From positions 19,423 to 83,422 of the forward strand of contig NZ_FWFG01000092.1 in NCBI RefSeq assembly GCF_900163655.1: DNA of 64,000 nt, written 5' to 3'. The stretch is from Brachybacterium nesterenkovii. GTDB taxonomy: Bacteria; Actinomycetota; Actinomycetes; Actinomycetales; Dermabacteraceae. Positions 15,926 through 23,962 of the stretch are shown here, in pieces (the first letter of the stretch is position 1; each line of letters begins with the position of its first letter). The notes below the pieces were generated by a model that was given only the letters and a program-made list of their open reading frames with translations, had not been told where the DNA came from and did no database searches. Made by a program: the position numbers and the translations under genes.

Positions 15926-18177
15926 TGCTCGAGGCGGTCGAGCGCCGTGAAGAAGCCTTCGCCGTTGTTGACGTGGCCCTGCCAGATCTCCGGGATGAAC
16001 GGCGCTTGCGGGGCCAGGCGCGCGAGGCGCTCGGCCAGGTCGCGGAAGTCGACCTCGCCCTCGCCCACCTGCACGCCCTCGCCGTCGATGCCCACGGCGT
16101 CGACGATATGGAGGTGCTCGATATGCGGGCCCATGATGTCCACGTACTCGCTGAAGGGACGGCCCGCGAAGGTCGCCGCGAGCTTCGTGTGCGAGACGTC
16201 AAAGGTGAGGCGGCGCCCCGTCTCCTCGCAGAAGCAGGCCGTGTCCTCGGGGTCCATGAACAGGTTGTGGAACTGCTGGCCGCCCATGAGCCAGGGGAAC
16301 GGCGGCAGCGTCTGCGCGGTCAGGCGCACCCCGGACTCGTCGATCCGCTCGAGCGCGCTGCGCACGCGCGCGTACAGCGGCGCGCGCTCGGCGGGAGCCA
16401 GATGCCGGTCGGGCAGGAAGCCGCCCATCGTCACGATCACGATCGGGTCCTCGGCGCACGTGAAGTACGGCCGCAGGGCGCGGGCCATGTCGACCACCCG
16501 CTGGACCTCCCGGATCGACCGCTCCCAGATCGCGTCATCGGGGCTCGCGAGGTCGATGAGGAAGTCGCCCGCGTACAGGTCCGGGGCGTGGATCGTGAAG
16601 AACTGCCCCAGCCGCTCCCCCGGCGCGAAGAAATCCGCAGGGTCGAGGTCCATGTCCCGGTAGGACTGGTGGAACTCGAGGAAGTCGGGCTGGGAGACCT
16701 CCAGCAGCGGCCGGAAGTCGTGGAAGCGCACCGGCAGCCCCCACGGGCGGGAGAAGCTGTAGTCGCGCTGCTCGCGGGCCTGCTCCGCGAGGTCCCCGGG
16801 GTAGAAGAAGTCACCGGCGGGCACGCGCCGGCGCAGCCGCACGCCCAGCAGCGCGTCACGGCGGTCCGGCTGGAGGCCGCGGCCCGGGCTCTTGACGTCG
16901 ACGTCCGCCTCCGTCACCACCTCGCCGACCTCCAGATCGCGGGCCGCCACGAGGGACGTCGCGAGGTTCACGCGATTCATCAGCTCGCCCGTGGACACCA
17001 CGCGGGGCTCGGCCGTGCCCAGCGCCGCCTCGACCTCGCGGATCTGCCGCACCATCGCCGCGAGCTCGTCCGGCAGCAGCGACACCTTGTGGTCGCTGCC
17101 CTCGAGCGAGCGGTCCACCGTCACGTGCTTCTCGATGATGCTCGCGCCGCGCGCGACCGCGGCGATCGGCACGTGGATGCCGCGCTCATGGCCGCTGTAG
17201 CCGACCAGGCAGTCCCCCAGCTCCGCCAGGCGGTCCATGTAGCGCAGGTTCACGTCCTTGAACGGCGCCGGGTACGTCGACTGGGTCTGCAGCAGCGCGT
17301 ACTGCGCGCCGTGGCTCCGCAGCACCCCGACGGCCGCGGTGATCTCGGCCTCCGTGGACATGCCGGTCGACATGATCATCGGGCGCCCCGTGTCCGCGAC
17401 GCGGCGCAGCAGATCGTGGTGCGTGAGATCCGCCGAGGCGATCTTGTAGGCGGGGATGCCGTAGCGCTCGAGCGCCTCGGCCGAGGGGATGTCCCACGGG
17501 GTGCACAGCACGTCGATGTCCCGCGCGGCGCAGTGGTCGAACACCCGGTACATGTCCTCGACCGACAGCGAGTACTTGGCCAGCAGGTTCATCGTGTACT
17601 GCGGCCCCAGGTCCTCCCCCGCGCTCGAGGAGCCCCCCGAGCGGTACAGGGCGGCCATATCGCGCAGCTGGAGCTTGACGGCGCTCGCGCCCGCCGCGAC
17701 GCAGTGGTCCACGAGGGTCGTGGCGAGCTCGACGTCGCCCTGGTGGTTGTTGCCGATCTCGCCGATCACGAGGGCGGGCAGACCCTCGCCGATCGTGTGG
17801 CGCCCGATCGTCAGGGTGCGGGGCACGGGCGAGGCGATCGCGACGATGCGGCCGCGCTCGTCGAGCACGGGGATGCGGTCGACGCCCGGGCGGGCGAGGG
17901 CCTCGATGCGCTCCATCGACGTGCCCTCCCGGACCGACACGAACGACGTGCGGGCGGCGTCCGCGGCGGGGGCCAGCAGGTCGGGGGCCGTCTGCGCGGT
18001 GAGCCAGCGCCGCACGTCCCCGTCGGACAGGGAGCCGGTGACGACGCCGTGGGCGTCCGCGAGGAACACGACCCGGGCGCGGTTGGCGTCGATGCGCCGC
18101 AGCGCCTCGTGCACGGTGGCGTCGGCGTCGACGAGATAGGGGGCGACGGTGCGGTCCAGGATCACGAGATAGTCCAT
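15916..18177 (-). CDS. NeuB-type nonulosonate synthase fused to CBS, SAF and xylose-isomerase-like domains
   Basis: A 753-aa protein, about twice the length of ordinary NeuB. Residues 1-115 are a CBS pair (SDGDVRRWLT, RIPVLDERGRIVAIAS). Residues ~125-390 are NeuB: LVIGEIGNNHQGDVE (137-151), AVKLQLRD, YKIASADL and EKHVTVDRSLEGSDHKVSL (349-367), which carry the phosphoenolpyruvate- and metal-site residues. A SAF domain follows (~400-465). Residues ~475-753 look like a xylose-isomerase/AP-endonuclease-2 TIM barrel (TFDVSHTKLAATFAGR, HLHIVDAVGIDGEG). NeuB condenses phosphoenolpyruvate with an N-acyl hexosamine to form a nine-carbon acid. The gene overlaps the CMP-transferase gene by 16 nt. Sialic, legionaminic or related product cannot be told. 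Confidence 0.87.
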   Translation of the reverse strand: MDYLVILDRTVAPYLVDADATVHEALRRIDANRARVVFLADAHGVVTGSLSDGDVRRWLTAQTAPDLLAPAADAARTSFVSVREGTSMERIEALARPGVDRIPVLDERGRIVAIASPVPRTLTIGRHTIGEGLPALVIGEIGNNHQGDVELATTLVDHCVAAGASAVKLQLRDMAALYRSGGSSSAGEDLGPQYTMNLLAKYSLSVEDMYRVFDHCAARDIDVLCTPWDIPSAEALERYGIPAYKIASADLTHHDLLRRVADTGRPMIMSTGMSTEAEITAAVGVLRSHGAQYALLQTQSTYPAPFKDVNLRYMDRLAELGDCLVGYSGHERGIHVPIAAVARGASIIEKHVTVDRSLEGSDHKVSLLPDELAAMVRQIREVEAALGTAEPRVVSTGELMNRVNLATSLVAARDLEVGEVVTEADVDVKSPGRGLQPDRRDALLGVRLRRRVPAGDFFYPGDLAEQAREQRDYSFSRPWGLPVRFHDFRPLLEVSQPDFLEFHQSYRDMDLDPADFFAPGERLGQFFTIHAPDLYAGDFLIDLASPDDAIWERSIREVQRVVDMARALRPYFTCAEDPIVIVTMGGFLPDRHLAPAERAPLYARVRSALERIDESGVRLTAQTLPPFPWLMGGQQFHNLFMDPEDTACFCEETGRRLTFDVSHTKLAATFAGRPFSEYVDIMGPHIEHLHIVDAVGIDGEGVQVGEGEVDFRDLAERLARLAPQAPFIPEIWQGHVNNGEGFFTALDRLEQWF

Positions 18178-18872
18178 CCGAGGCGGGCGAGCATGGTCTC
18201 GGCGGCGGCGACGTCGGCCGCGGTGTCGATGTCGACGCCCTCGGACTCGTCCAGCACGAACAGTCCCACGGTGCCGCCGATACGGTTGCCGCGGGTGCGA
18301 TAGATCCCGGGGGCCGTCACGTACAGGCTCCCGTTCTCGAAGTAGTGAATCTCCTGCGGGAGCAGGTCCTGGCGCCGGGGGCGGGCGTCGACGTCGTAGG
18401 CCGCCTGCGCGCTCTGGCCGGGCCGCTCGGGCAGGCGCCAGAAGAACGGGGACTCGGGGACGACCCCGACGAGGCTGTCGCAGCCGGAGTCGCGGAACTG
18501 TTCGAGGGCCCGCCCGATCGTCCCGGGCGCCCGGACGGGGCTCGTGGCCTGCAGCAGCATCACGGCGTCCAGGTCCGCGCCCTCGGCCTCGACCGTGTCC
18601 ATCGCGTGCAGGATCACGGGCTCGGTGGGCGCCGTGTCCAGCGCCAGCTCCGCGGGGCGCTCGATCACCCGCGCCCCGTGCTCGCGGGCGACGGCCGCGA
18701 TCTCCGGGTCCTCCGTGGAGACCGCGACGATGAGGTCGTGGCCGTCCTGCCCGGCGGCGAGGGCCTGCGCGATCGTCCACGCGATGAGGGGGCGCCCGCC
18801 GACGGGCAGCAGGTTCTTGCGGAAGATCCCCTTGGATCCGCCGCGCGCCGGGATCACGGCCAGCGCGGTCAC
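18162..18872 (-). CDS. neuA: CMP-nonulosonate (acylneuraminate) cytidylyltransferase
   Basis: A 236-aa enzyme that activates a nonulosonic acid with CTP to give the CMP-sugar donor. The N-terminal ALAVIPARGGSKGIFRKNL is the nucleotide-binding signature of NeuA/KdsB-type transferases. It is followed by LLPVGGRPLIAWTI, DAVMLLQATSPVR and, near the C-terminus, EGVDIDTAADVAAAE, the usual metal-binding DIDxxxD. GTG 18872 is the start; it overlaps the upstream TGA (GTGA). Its overlap with the NeuB fusion downstream makes a two-gene synthesis-and-activation cassette. Confidence 0.9.
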   Translation of the reverse strand: MTALAVIPARGGSKGIFRKNLLPVGGRPLIAWTIAQALAAGQDGHDLIVAVSTEDPEIAAVAREHGARVIERPAELALDTAPTEPVILHAMDTVEAEGADLDAVMLLQATSPVRAPGTIGRALEQFRDSGCDSLVGVVPESPFFWRLPERPGQSAQAAYDVDARPRRQDLLPQEIHYFENGSLYVTAPGIYRTRGNRIGGTVGLFVLDESEGVDIDTAADVAAAETMLARLGWTIS

Positions 18873-19966
18873 ACCGATCCCTCGATGATCCCGGCGATGC
18901 GCACCGCGGGCTCGCCCTCGGCGGCCGCGAGCGGCGGCGTGGGCGTGCCGCCGAAGGGCCGCATGTCGTAGCGCCGCCAGAACTCGTGGACCCAGCCCGG
19001 GGCGTCGGGGCAGTGGACCCAGGCGGGGACGCCGCGGGCGGCGGCCTCGAGCACCCCGGTGGAGAAGATCGCGACGACGGGCGAGGTCAGCTCGCGCAGC
19101 GGCACGTCCGTCGGCGCGACGGCGATGCCGCGGCGCCGCATGAGGGCGTGCGCGGCCCGCGACAGCGCGTCGGTCTCCGCGGGATGGGGGCGGTAGATCG
19201 CCTCGTGCATCCGGCAGAAGCGGTAGGCGGTGCCGGCGGTCAGGCGGCGCGGGAGCTCGGCCCCGTGCATCTGCCCCAGGAACACGGGGCGGGCGTCGCG
19301 GTCGACATCCCCGGCGTCGTGACCGGCCTGCCACAGCAGCTGGGAGCCGACGGTCTGCGTCTCGACATCGCGCCGGCCCGAGAGCCAGAACTCCGCATCG
19401 GCATCGCTCCAGGCCAGCAGCGTCGCGCCGCGCGGCAGCGGCGGCGCGAAGGGCGTGAGCGCCCCGTGCTGGACCACGAGCTCGCGGATGCCGGTGCTCT
19501 CGGCGAGCTCGTGCGCGGTCGCGCCGAGCGCCAGGTGCTCACCGATCGAGACGACGGCCCCGGGCTCTCCGGCGCGCGCGAGTGCGGCGGCGTCGTCGCC
19601 CGTCTCGGAGCGCCATCCCTCGAGCTCGGGCAGCTCGACGCCGACGGGAGCGAGCACATCGACGCCTCTGCGCAGGTACGGCAGGAACGACAGGAGGGCG
19701 GCCCGCGACGTCGGCGACGCTGAATCGACGGCCAGCAGCACCCGCTCGGGGCGGTCCCCGTCGCGAGAGCTCAGCACCCACCGCTGCGCGGGCCCCGCGT
19801 CCGCTTCCGGTGCCCCCGCGGCGTGATCGGCGTCGCGGCCGCGGCCCAGGCGGGAGCGCACGGCGCCCGCACCGCCCGCGACGGCGTGCTTGGCGCGGCG
19901 CAGCTTCTGCCGCGACCGCTGCCAGTCCTGCCACAGCTCCAGGCTCTCGGGGTGATTCAGTCCCAT
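18869..19966 (-). CDS. Unclassified GT-B-like protein next to NeuA; candidate nonulosonyltransferase
   Basis: I do not recognise a named family with certainty. The 365-aa protein has the layout of a GT-B enzyme. The N-terminal half includes ERVLLAVDSASPTSRAAL. The second half contains VVQHGALTPFAPPLP, IYRPHPAETDAL and SPVVAIFSTGVLEAAARG followed by VPAWVHCPD. The HP motif (YRPHP) and the S/T-rich FSTGVLEAA segment are reminiscent of bacterial sialyltransferase and capsule transferases (GT52/polysialyltransferase-like). It lies immediately before neuA, with GTGA coupling, and overlaps the CgeB-like gene by 10 nt. Position and motif make it the best local candidate to transfer the CMP-activated sugar. 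This is inference. Confidence 0.55.
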   Translation of the reverse strand: MGLNHPESLELWQDWQRSRQKLRRAKHAVAGGAGAVRSRLGRGRDADHAAGAPEADAGPAQRWVLSSRDGDRPERVLLAVDSASPTSRAALLSFLPYLRRGVDVLAPVGVELPELEGWRSETGDDAAALARAGEPGAVVSIGEHLALGATAHELAESTGIRELVVQHGALTPFAPPLPRGATLLAWSDADAEFWLSGRRDVETQTVGSQLLWQAGHDAGDVDRDARPVFLGQMHGAELPRRLTAGTAYRFCRMHEAIYRPHPAETDALSRAAHALMRRRGIAVAPTDVPLRELTSPVVAIFSTGVLEAAARGVPAWVHCPDAPGWVHEFWRRYDMRPFGGTPTPPLAAAEGEPAVRIAGIIEGSV

Positions 19967-21057
19967 AGCGAGTCCACGGTCTCCATCCGGTGATCGAAGG
20001 TGTGCTCTGCGAGCGTACGGCGGCGGCCTGCATCCCGCAGTCCCTGGGCCCAGCGCGGATCGGCCAGCGCCCGGCGTGCGAGGTCCTCGAGCTCGTCGAG
20101 GTCGTGCCACACGGCCACTTCGGTGCCCACGTCGTAGAACATCTCCACGTCGTCGCGGTCCACGAGCTCGACGCCGCCCATGCCGGGGATCTCGAAGGTG
20201 CGCATCGCGTGGCCCGTCTGGAGGCCGTGGATGTTGACCGCCGCCGCGGCCTCCCCCACCACGCGGTACGCCTGCTCGAGGGGCACGTCCCGCGATGCCG
20301 TGATCGCGGGGCGGCTCCACGACCAGGTGCGCAGGCGGTCGAGGAGGTGGCGGGAGAAGTCCCGCCCGTAGGCGTGGACGGGCAGGCCGCGGTGCGCGAG
20401 CTCCCCGAGGGTCGTGAAGCGGTTCGCGTAGCCGGAGCCGACGAAGGCGATCTCGCCGCTGCGGTGCGCGGACGGACCGACGCGGTGCGGGTCGAAGGCA
20501 TCGGGCATGAAGCGGGCGTCGACGCCCTCGGCGTCCCGCAGCTGCGCGGACTCCGAGGGCGAGTAGCTGAGGACGGGACCGACCTCCCGCAGGAACGCGG
20601 TCGTGTAGTCGTGGCGGTGGAGATCGTCGTACAGCCACAGGATCCGCGGGGTATCGGCGAGGGCGTCCCAGAAGCGCTCATCGAGCAGATCGCCCTTGAT
20701 GACGAGCACCCGGTCCGGGCGGTGCTCGGCGAGCGCGGCGATGGCCCGGTCGGTCACGCGGCGGCGCTCGGCGGCGCGGCGGTCCCCGGGCAGGTGCAGG
20801 CGCTCGGGCAGCTCGACACGGGCCTTGAGCAGCGCCTTCGCGGCGACCGTGTCGTAGGCGTCGTAGCGCAGGGTCCGCACGTCGTGGCCGCGACGGGCCA
20901 GGGCGTCCTCGATCGAGCGCCAGTAGCCGTGGAACGTCGGCGAGACGACCAGCACTCGGTGCCGGGCGGAGGGCGCGGAGAACGCGGACAGCGGGGGCGA
21001 CGCGGACGAGGCGGGCGACGCGGACGGCATGGATCGCGCCTGCGGCTCGGTGCTCAT
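19957..21057 (-). CDS. CgeB-like glycosyltransferase (Glyco_trans_1_2)
   Basis: A 366-aa protein. After a ~35-residue Ala/Ser/Pro-rich leader the core begins RHRVLVVSPTFHGYWRSIED. The middle has VLVIKGDLLDERFWD and ILWLYDDLHRHDY. The C-terminal third matches the CgeB/spore-maturation type transferase domain: HAMRTFEIPGMGGVELVDR, MFYDVGTEVAVW and DLARRALADP. Such proteins are GT-B transferases of unknown specificity found in capsule and spore-coat loci. ATG 21057 overlaps the upstream TGA. Confidence 0.78.
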   Translation of the reverse strand: MSTEPQARSMPSASPASSASPPLSAFSAPSARHRVLVVSPTFHGYWRSIEDALARRGHDVRTLRYDAYDTVAAKALLKARVELPERLHLPGDRRAAERRRVTDRAIAALAEHRPDRVLVIKGDLLDERFWDALADTPRILWLYDDLHRHDYTTAFLREVGPVLSYSPSESAQLRDAEGVDARFMPDAFDPHRVGPSAHRSGEIAFVGSGYANRFTTLGELAHRGLPVHAYGRDFSRHLLDRLRTWSWSRPAITASRDVPLEQAYRVVGEAAAAVNIHGLQTGHAMRTFEIPGMGGVELVDRDDVEMFYDVGTEVAVWHDLDELEDLARRALADPRWAQGLRDAGRRRTLAEHTFDHRMETVDSLWD

Positions 21058-21986
21058 CGGGCGAGCCCCCGATCGGCACGGAGGATCAGGTCGACCTCCT
21101 CGCGGAGCACCGCCACGGGGGCGACGTCGCGCCCGGCCAGGCGGCGCCCCGTGTTCCACACGAGGTTCGCCCCGCTCGCGGCCAGCAGCGCGGCGCGCAG
21201 TGCGAGCGGATGCCCATGGCGGCGGGCGTAGCGCATGCGCGCGCCGACGAGCCACCGACGGCGCCTCGCCTCGGAGCCCGCGGAGCCTCCCCCGGCGTGG
21301 ACGACCACGAGGTCGGCGTCGAGGAGCGCCGGGATCCCCTGCCGGCACAGGCGCAGCTGGAGGTCCACCTCCTCGGTATACATGACGTAGCCCTCGTCGA
21401 AGCCGCCGACCGCGAGCACCTCGGCGACCGGGAGCAGCAGCACGGCCCCGGACACCCAGTCCACGGGCACCATGCCGCGCCCGCGCTCCGCCTCGAGGTC
21501 GTGGCCCACCGCGCGGTGCAGCACGTCGCGGTGGTGCTGGGAGGCCAGCGGCACGAGCCACTCGATCGCCTGGTGGCCGACGGTCGGGAAGCGCCGGGCG
21601 GCGTACCCGGAGCGCCCCGCAGGATCCTGGTTGCGGCAGCCGACGACGGCTGGCTGGAACGGCGCCGCGTGCACCACGAGATCGCGCGCGAACGAGGCGG
21701 GCAGGCGCAGGTCAGAGTTCAGCACGAGCGCGAGCGGCGTGCCGACCTCCCGCAGGCCCGTGTTGACGGCGGCCGCGAAGCCGCCGTTGCGCTCGCGCCG
21801 GATCAGCTCGACGCCTGCGGGCAGGCGCGCTGCGTCCACGGGCTGGGGCGAGGCGTCGTCGACGACGATCGTGCGGGCGGGCCGGTCCGCGGCAGGGACG
21901 TGATCGCCCAGGAGGTCGGTGAGGAGGTCCAGCTCCGGGCCGATCGGGCCGTGCACGGGGATGATCGCCCCCAGCTGCGCGATCAT
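21054..21986 (-). CDS. Family 2 glycosyltransferase (rhamnosyltransferase-like)
   Basis: A 310-aa GT-A enzyme. It begins LGAIIPVHGPIGPELD, then TIVVDDASPQPVD, RRERNGGFAAAVNTGL, and the donor-metal segment LVLNSDLRLPASF (~residues 87-99). The later VDWVSGAVLLLPVAEVLAVG and FDEGYVMYTEEVDLQLRL motifs are typical of rhamnosyltransferase-like GT2 proteins. ATG 21986 overlaps the stop of the tyrosine-kinase gene, making it the second gene of the operon. The sugar donor is not known. Confidence 0.87.
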   Translation of the reverse strand: MIAQLGAIIPVHGPIGPELDLLTDLLGDHVPAADRPARTIVVDDASPQPVDAARLPAGVELIRRERNGGFAAAVNTGLREVGTPLALVLNSDLRLPASFARDLVVHAAPFQPAVVGCRNQDPAGRSGYAARRFPTVGHQAIEWLVPLASQHHRDVLHRAVGHDLEAERGRGMVPVDWVSGAVLLLPVAEVLAVGGFDEGYVMYTEEVDLQLRLCRQGIPALLDADLVVVHAGGGSAGSEARRRRWLVGARMRYARRHGHPLALRAALLAASGANLVWNTGRRLAGRDVAPVAVLREEVDLILRADRGLAR

Positions 21987-23773
21987 CGCGATGCGGCGTC
22001 GGGATCGACCGCGGCGGCGCGGCGCCCACGGCGCTGATGCGGGCCCCCCGAGGTCGAGTCCTCGCGGGGATCGGCGTCCTGGCCGTAGACGTCCAGGGCA
22101 CGGCCGTCGGGGCCGTACAGGGCCTCGCCGTCGTCGTCCTCGCCGTCGTCGTCCTCGTCGCCGGGGTCGCCGACGGCGGCGGGCACGGGGTCGGTCAGGG
22201 CATCGGCCTGCGGCTCCGGGTCGTTGGCCGACGAGGCCGCGGTGTAGGCCCGCGGTGCCCCGGCGTCACCCTGCGATGCCGGAGCCCCGGTCACGGGCCG
22301 CGGCGTCTCGGGGACCACGGTCGCGGGCACCGGGGCCGTGAGCACGTCCTCGGCGACCTCCACCTCGGCCTCCGGGCCGGTCGCCTGCCCCTTCGCGTAC
22401 CCGTAGGAGTAGGCCTTGGAGGCGTAGCCGTAGGCCGAGTAGCCGTACTCGGCGTCCCCGTAGGCGAGGCGGGTCAGACGATTGGCGGAGGCGCGGTTCA
22501 TGACGGCGCCGTAGACGGTGCCGCCCACTGCGCGGATCGACTCGACGGCCCGGGAGATCCCCTCGACGCGCGTGCGCCCGGGGACGGCCACGATGATCGC
22601 GCCGTCCGTGTGGCGCGCGAGCAGCTGCGCGTCGGTGACGGCGAGCACGGGCGGGGCGTCGATGATGACGAAGTACTCCCGGGACAGCTCCGTGACGAGC
22701 TCGTGCATGCGTCGGGAGCCGAGCAGCTCCGACGGATTGGGCGGGACCTCGCCTGCGGGGATGAGCGAGAGCTTCGAGCGCGGGTCCGCCTGGATCACGT
22801 CGTGGATCGAGACGGTGCCCGCCAGCAGCTGGGTCAGGCCCAGCGAGCCGTCGACGCCGAACTGCGCTGCCTCGACCGGGCGGCGCAGATCCGCGTCGAT
22901 CAGCAGAGTGCGCTGCCCGGCGCGAGCCATCACGCGGGCGAGGTTCGCGGCCACCGTCGACTTGCCCTCGCCGGGAGCGCTCGAGGTGACGACAATCGAG
23001 CGCGGCGGATCGTCCACATCGGCGTAGCGGAGGTTCGTGCGGAGCTTGCGCAGGGCCTCGCGCGCCTGGAAGCTCTTGGGATCCTTGAGCAGACCGCCCT
23101 TGACCCGCGCGAAGTCCTTGGAGTCGGGGAGGACGCCCAGGGACGGGACCGCGACCGTGGTGCGGATGTCGTCGACCGTGCGCACGCGCGAGTCGTTGCG
23201 ATTGCGCACCCAGGCCAGCAGGAGGCCCAGCAGCAGACCGGCGACGGCACCGGCGAGGGCGAACTTGCGGCGATCCGGGGAGATCGGGGGGCCCGGGGCG
23301 AGCGCCGTCTGGTACGCCACCAGCTGGTCCCCGGTGCCAGGCTCGAGCTCATTGGCCTCGGCGGCGACGGTCTCGATCGAGGCGTTGGCGATGTCGCTCG
23401 CCTCCTGCGGCGTGCCCGCGGTGGCCGTGACCGTGATGATCGGAGCGTTCGGGTCCAGCGAGGCCGTGAGCGAGCCCGCGACGGCATCGGGTCCCTGTTC
23501 GAGGCCGAGCTTCTCGACGATGCCCTCGCCGACCGCGCGCGTGTTGAACAGCGGGAGGAAGAACTGCGCCTTCGAGTACTGGGCCTGCGTCGTGTCGCCC
23601 TGGGTCGGGTCGGTGCCGCCGGAGGCGCCGCGCACGAAGCCGAGCGCCGATGCCTGGTACGCCTCGGGCTTGGTGTGCGAGTACGCGTAGCCGAGCCCGG
23701 CGCCGAGCACGAGGGAGATCGTGAGCAGCAGCGCGTTGCGCAGCAGCAGCCGGAGGAAGTCTTCGATCGTCAC
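21983..23773 (-). CDS. Polysaccharide co-polymerase with BY-kinase (Wzz-Wzc fusion)
   Basis: A 596-aa regulator of polysaccharide chain length. The N-terminal Wzz region has two membrane helices (~15-32 and ~170-187) flanking an external domain. The cytoplasmic kinase has Walker A SSAPGEGKSTVAANLA (~266-281), Walker A' LLIDADLRRP and Walker B VIIDAPPVLAVTDA. A tyrosine-rich cluster follows (YGDAEYGYSAYGYASKAYSYG), the usual autophosphorylation site. Unlike typical BY-kinases the protein continues for about 130 residues of acidic, Pro/Ala-rich sequence beyond the cluster. The start is GTG 23773 with GGAAG just upstream. It heads the large operon and is probably made from the promoter with TACAAT at 23823-23818. 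No cognate phosphatase is in the window. Confidence 0.92.
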   Translation of the reverse strand: MTIEDFLRLLLRNALLLTISLVLGAGLGYAYSHTKPEAYQASALGFVRGASGGTDPTQGDTTQAQYSKAQFFLPLFNTRAVGEGIVEKLGLEQGPDAVAGSLTASLDPNAPIITVTATAGTPQEASDIANASIETVAAEANELEPGTGDQLVAYQTALAPGPPISPDRRKFALAGAVAGLLLGLLLAWVRNRNDSRVRTVDDIRTTVAVPSLGVLPDSKDFARVKGGLLKDPKSFQAREALRKLRTNLRYADVDDPPRSIVVTSSAPGEGKSTVAANLARVMARAGQRTLLIDADLRRPVEAAQFGVDGSLGLTQLLAGTVSIHDVIQADPRSKLSLIPAGEVPPNPSELLGSRRMHELVTELSREYFVIIDAPPVLAVTDAQLLARHTDGAIIVAVPGRTRVEGISRAVESIRAVGGTVYGAVMNRASANRLTRLAYGDAEYGYSAYGYASKAYSYGYAKGQATGPEAEVEVAEDVLTAPVPATVVPETPRPVTGAPASQGDAGAPRAYTAASSANDPEPQADALTDPVPAAVGDPGDEDDDGEDDDGEALYGPDGRALDVYGQDADPREDSTSGGPHQRRGRRAAAVDPDAASR

Positions 23774-23817
23774 GGTCTTCCGATCTGGGAGGAGACGGGC
23801 GCAGGGATGGTCCCCTC

Positions 23818-23823
23818 ATTGTA
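23818..23823 (-). promoter_or_regulatory. -10 box of the polysaccharide operon
   Basis: On the minus strand TACAAT stands about 45 nt before the GTG of the kinase gene, leaving a ~38-nt leader. It is one of the closest matches to the TAtaaT consensus in the window. No convincing -35 was found because that region is the terminator stem of the upstream gene. Confidence 0.5.
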
Positions 23824-23836
23824 GGTGCCCGACGCG

Positions 23837-23873
23837 GAACGGGCCCGCTCCTTGGGAGGGAGCGGGCCCGTTC
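23837..23873 (-). terminator. Intrinsic terminator-like hairpin after the Rpf-like gene
   Basis: A perfect 15-bp inverted repeat (23837-23851 with 23859-23873) surrounds a 7-nt loop. It lies 90 nt beyond the stop of the Rpf-like gene and just before the kinase promoter. It has no U-run, as is common in high-GC actinobacteria. Confidence 0.8.
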
Positions 23874-23962
23874 GCGATACGGGTGCCGATGCGCGGCCGG
23901 AGCGGCCGGGGCGATCGGCCCGGAGGTGTGAGCCGGGGCTGAGCTGGACTCAGCCGATCGGA

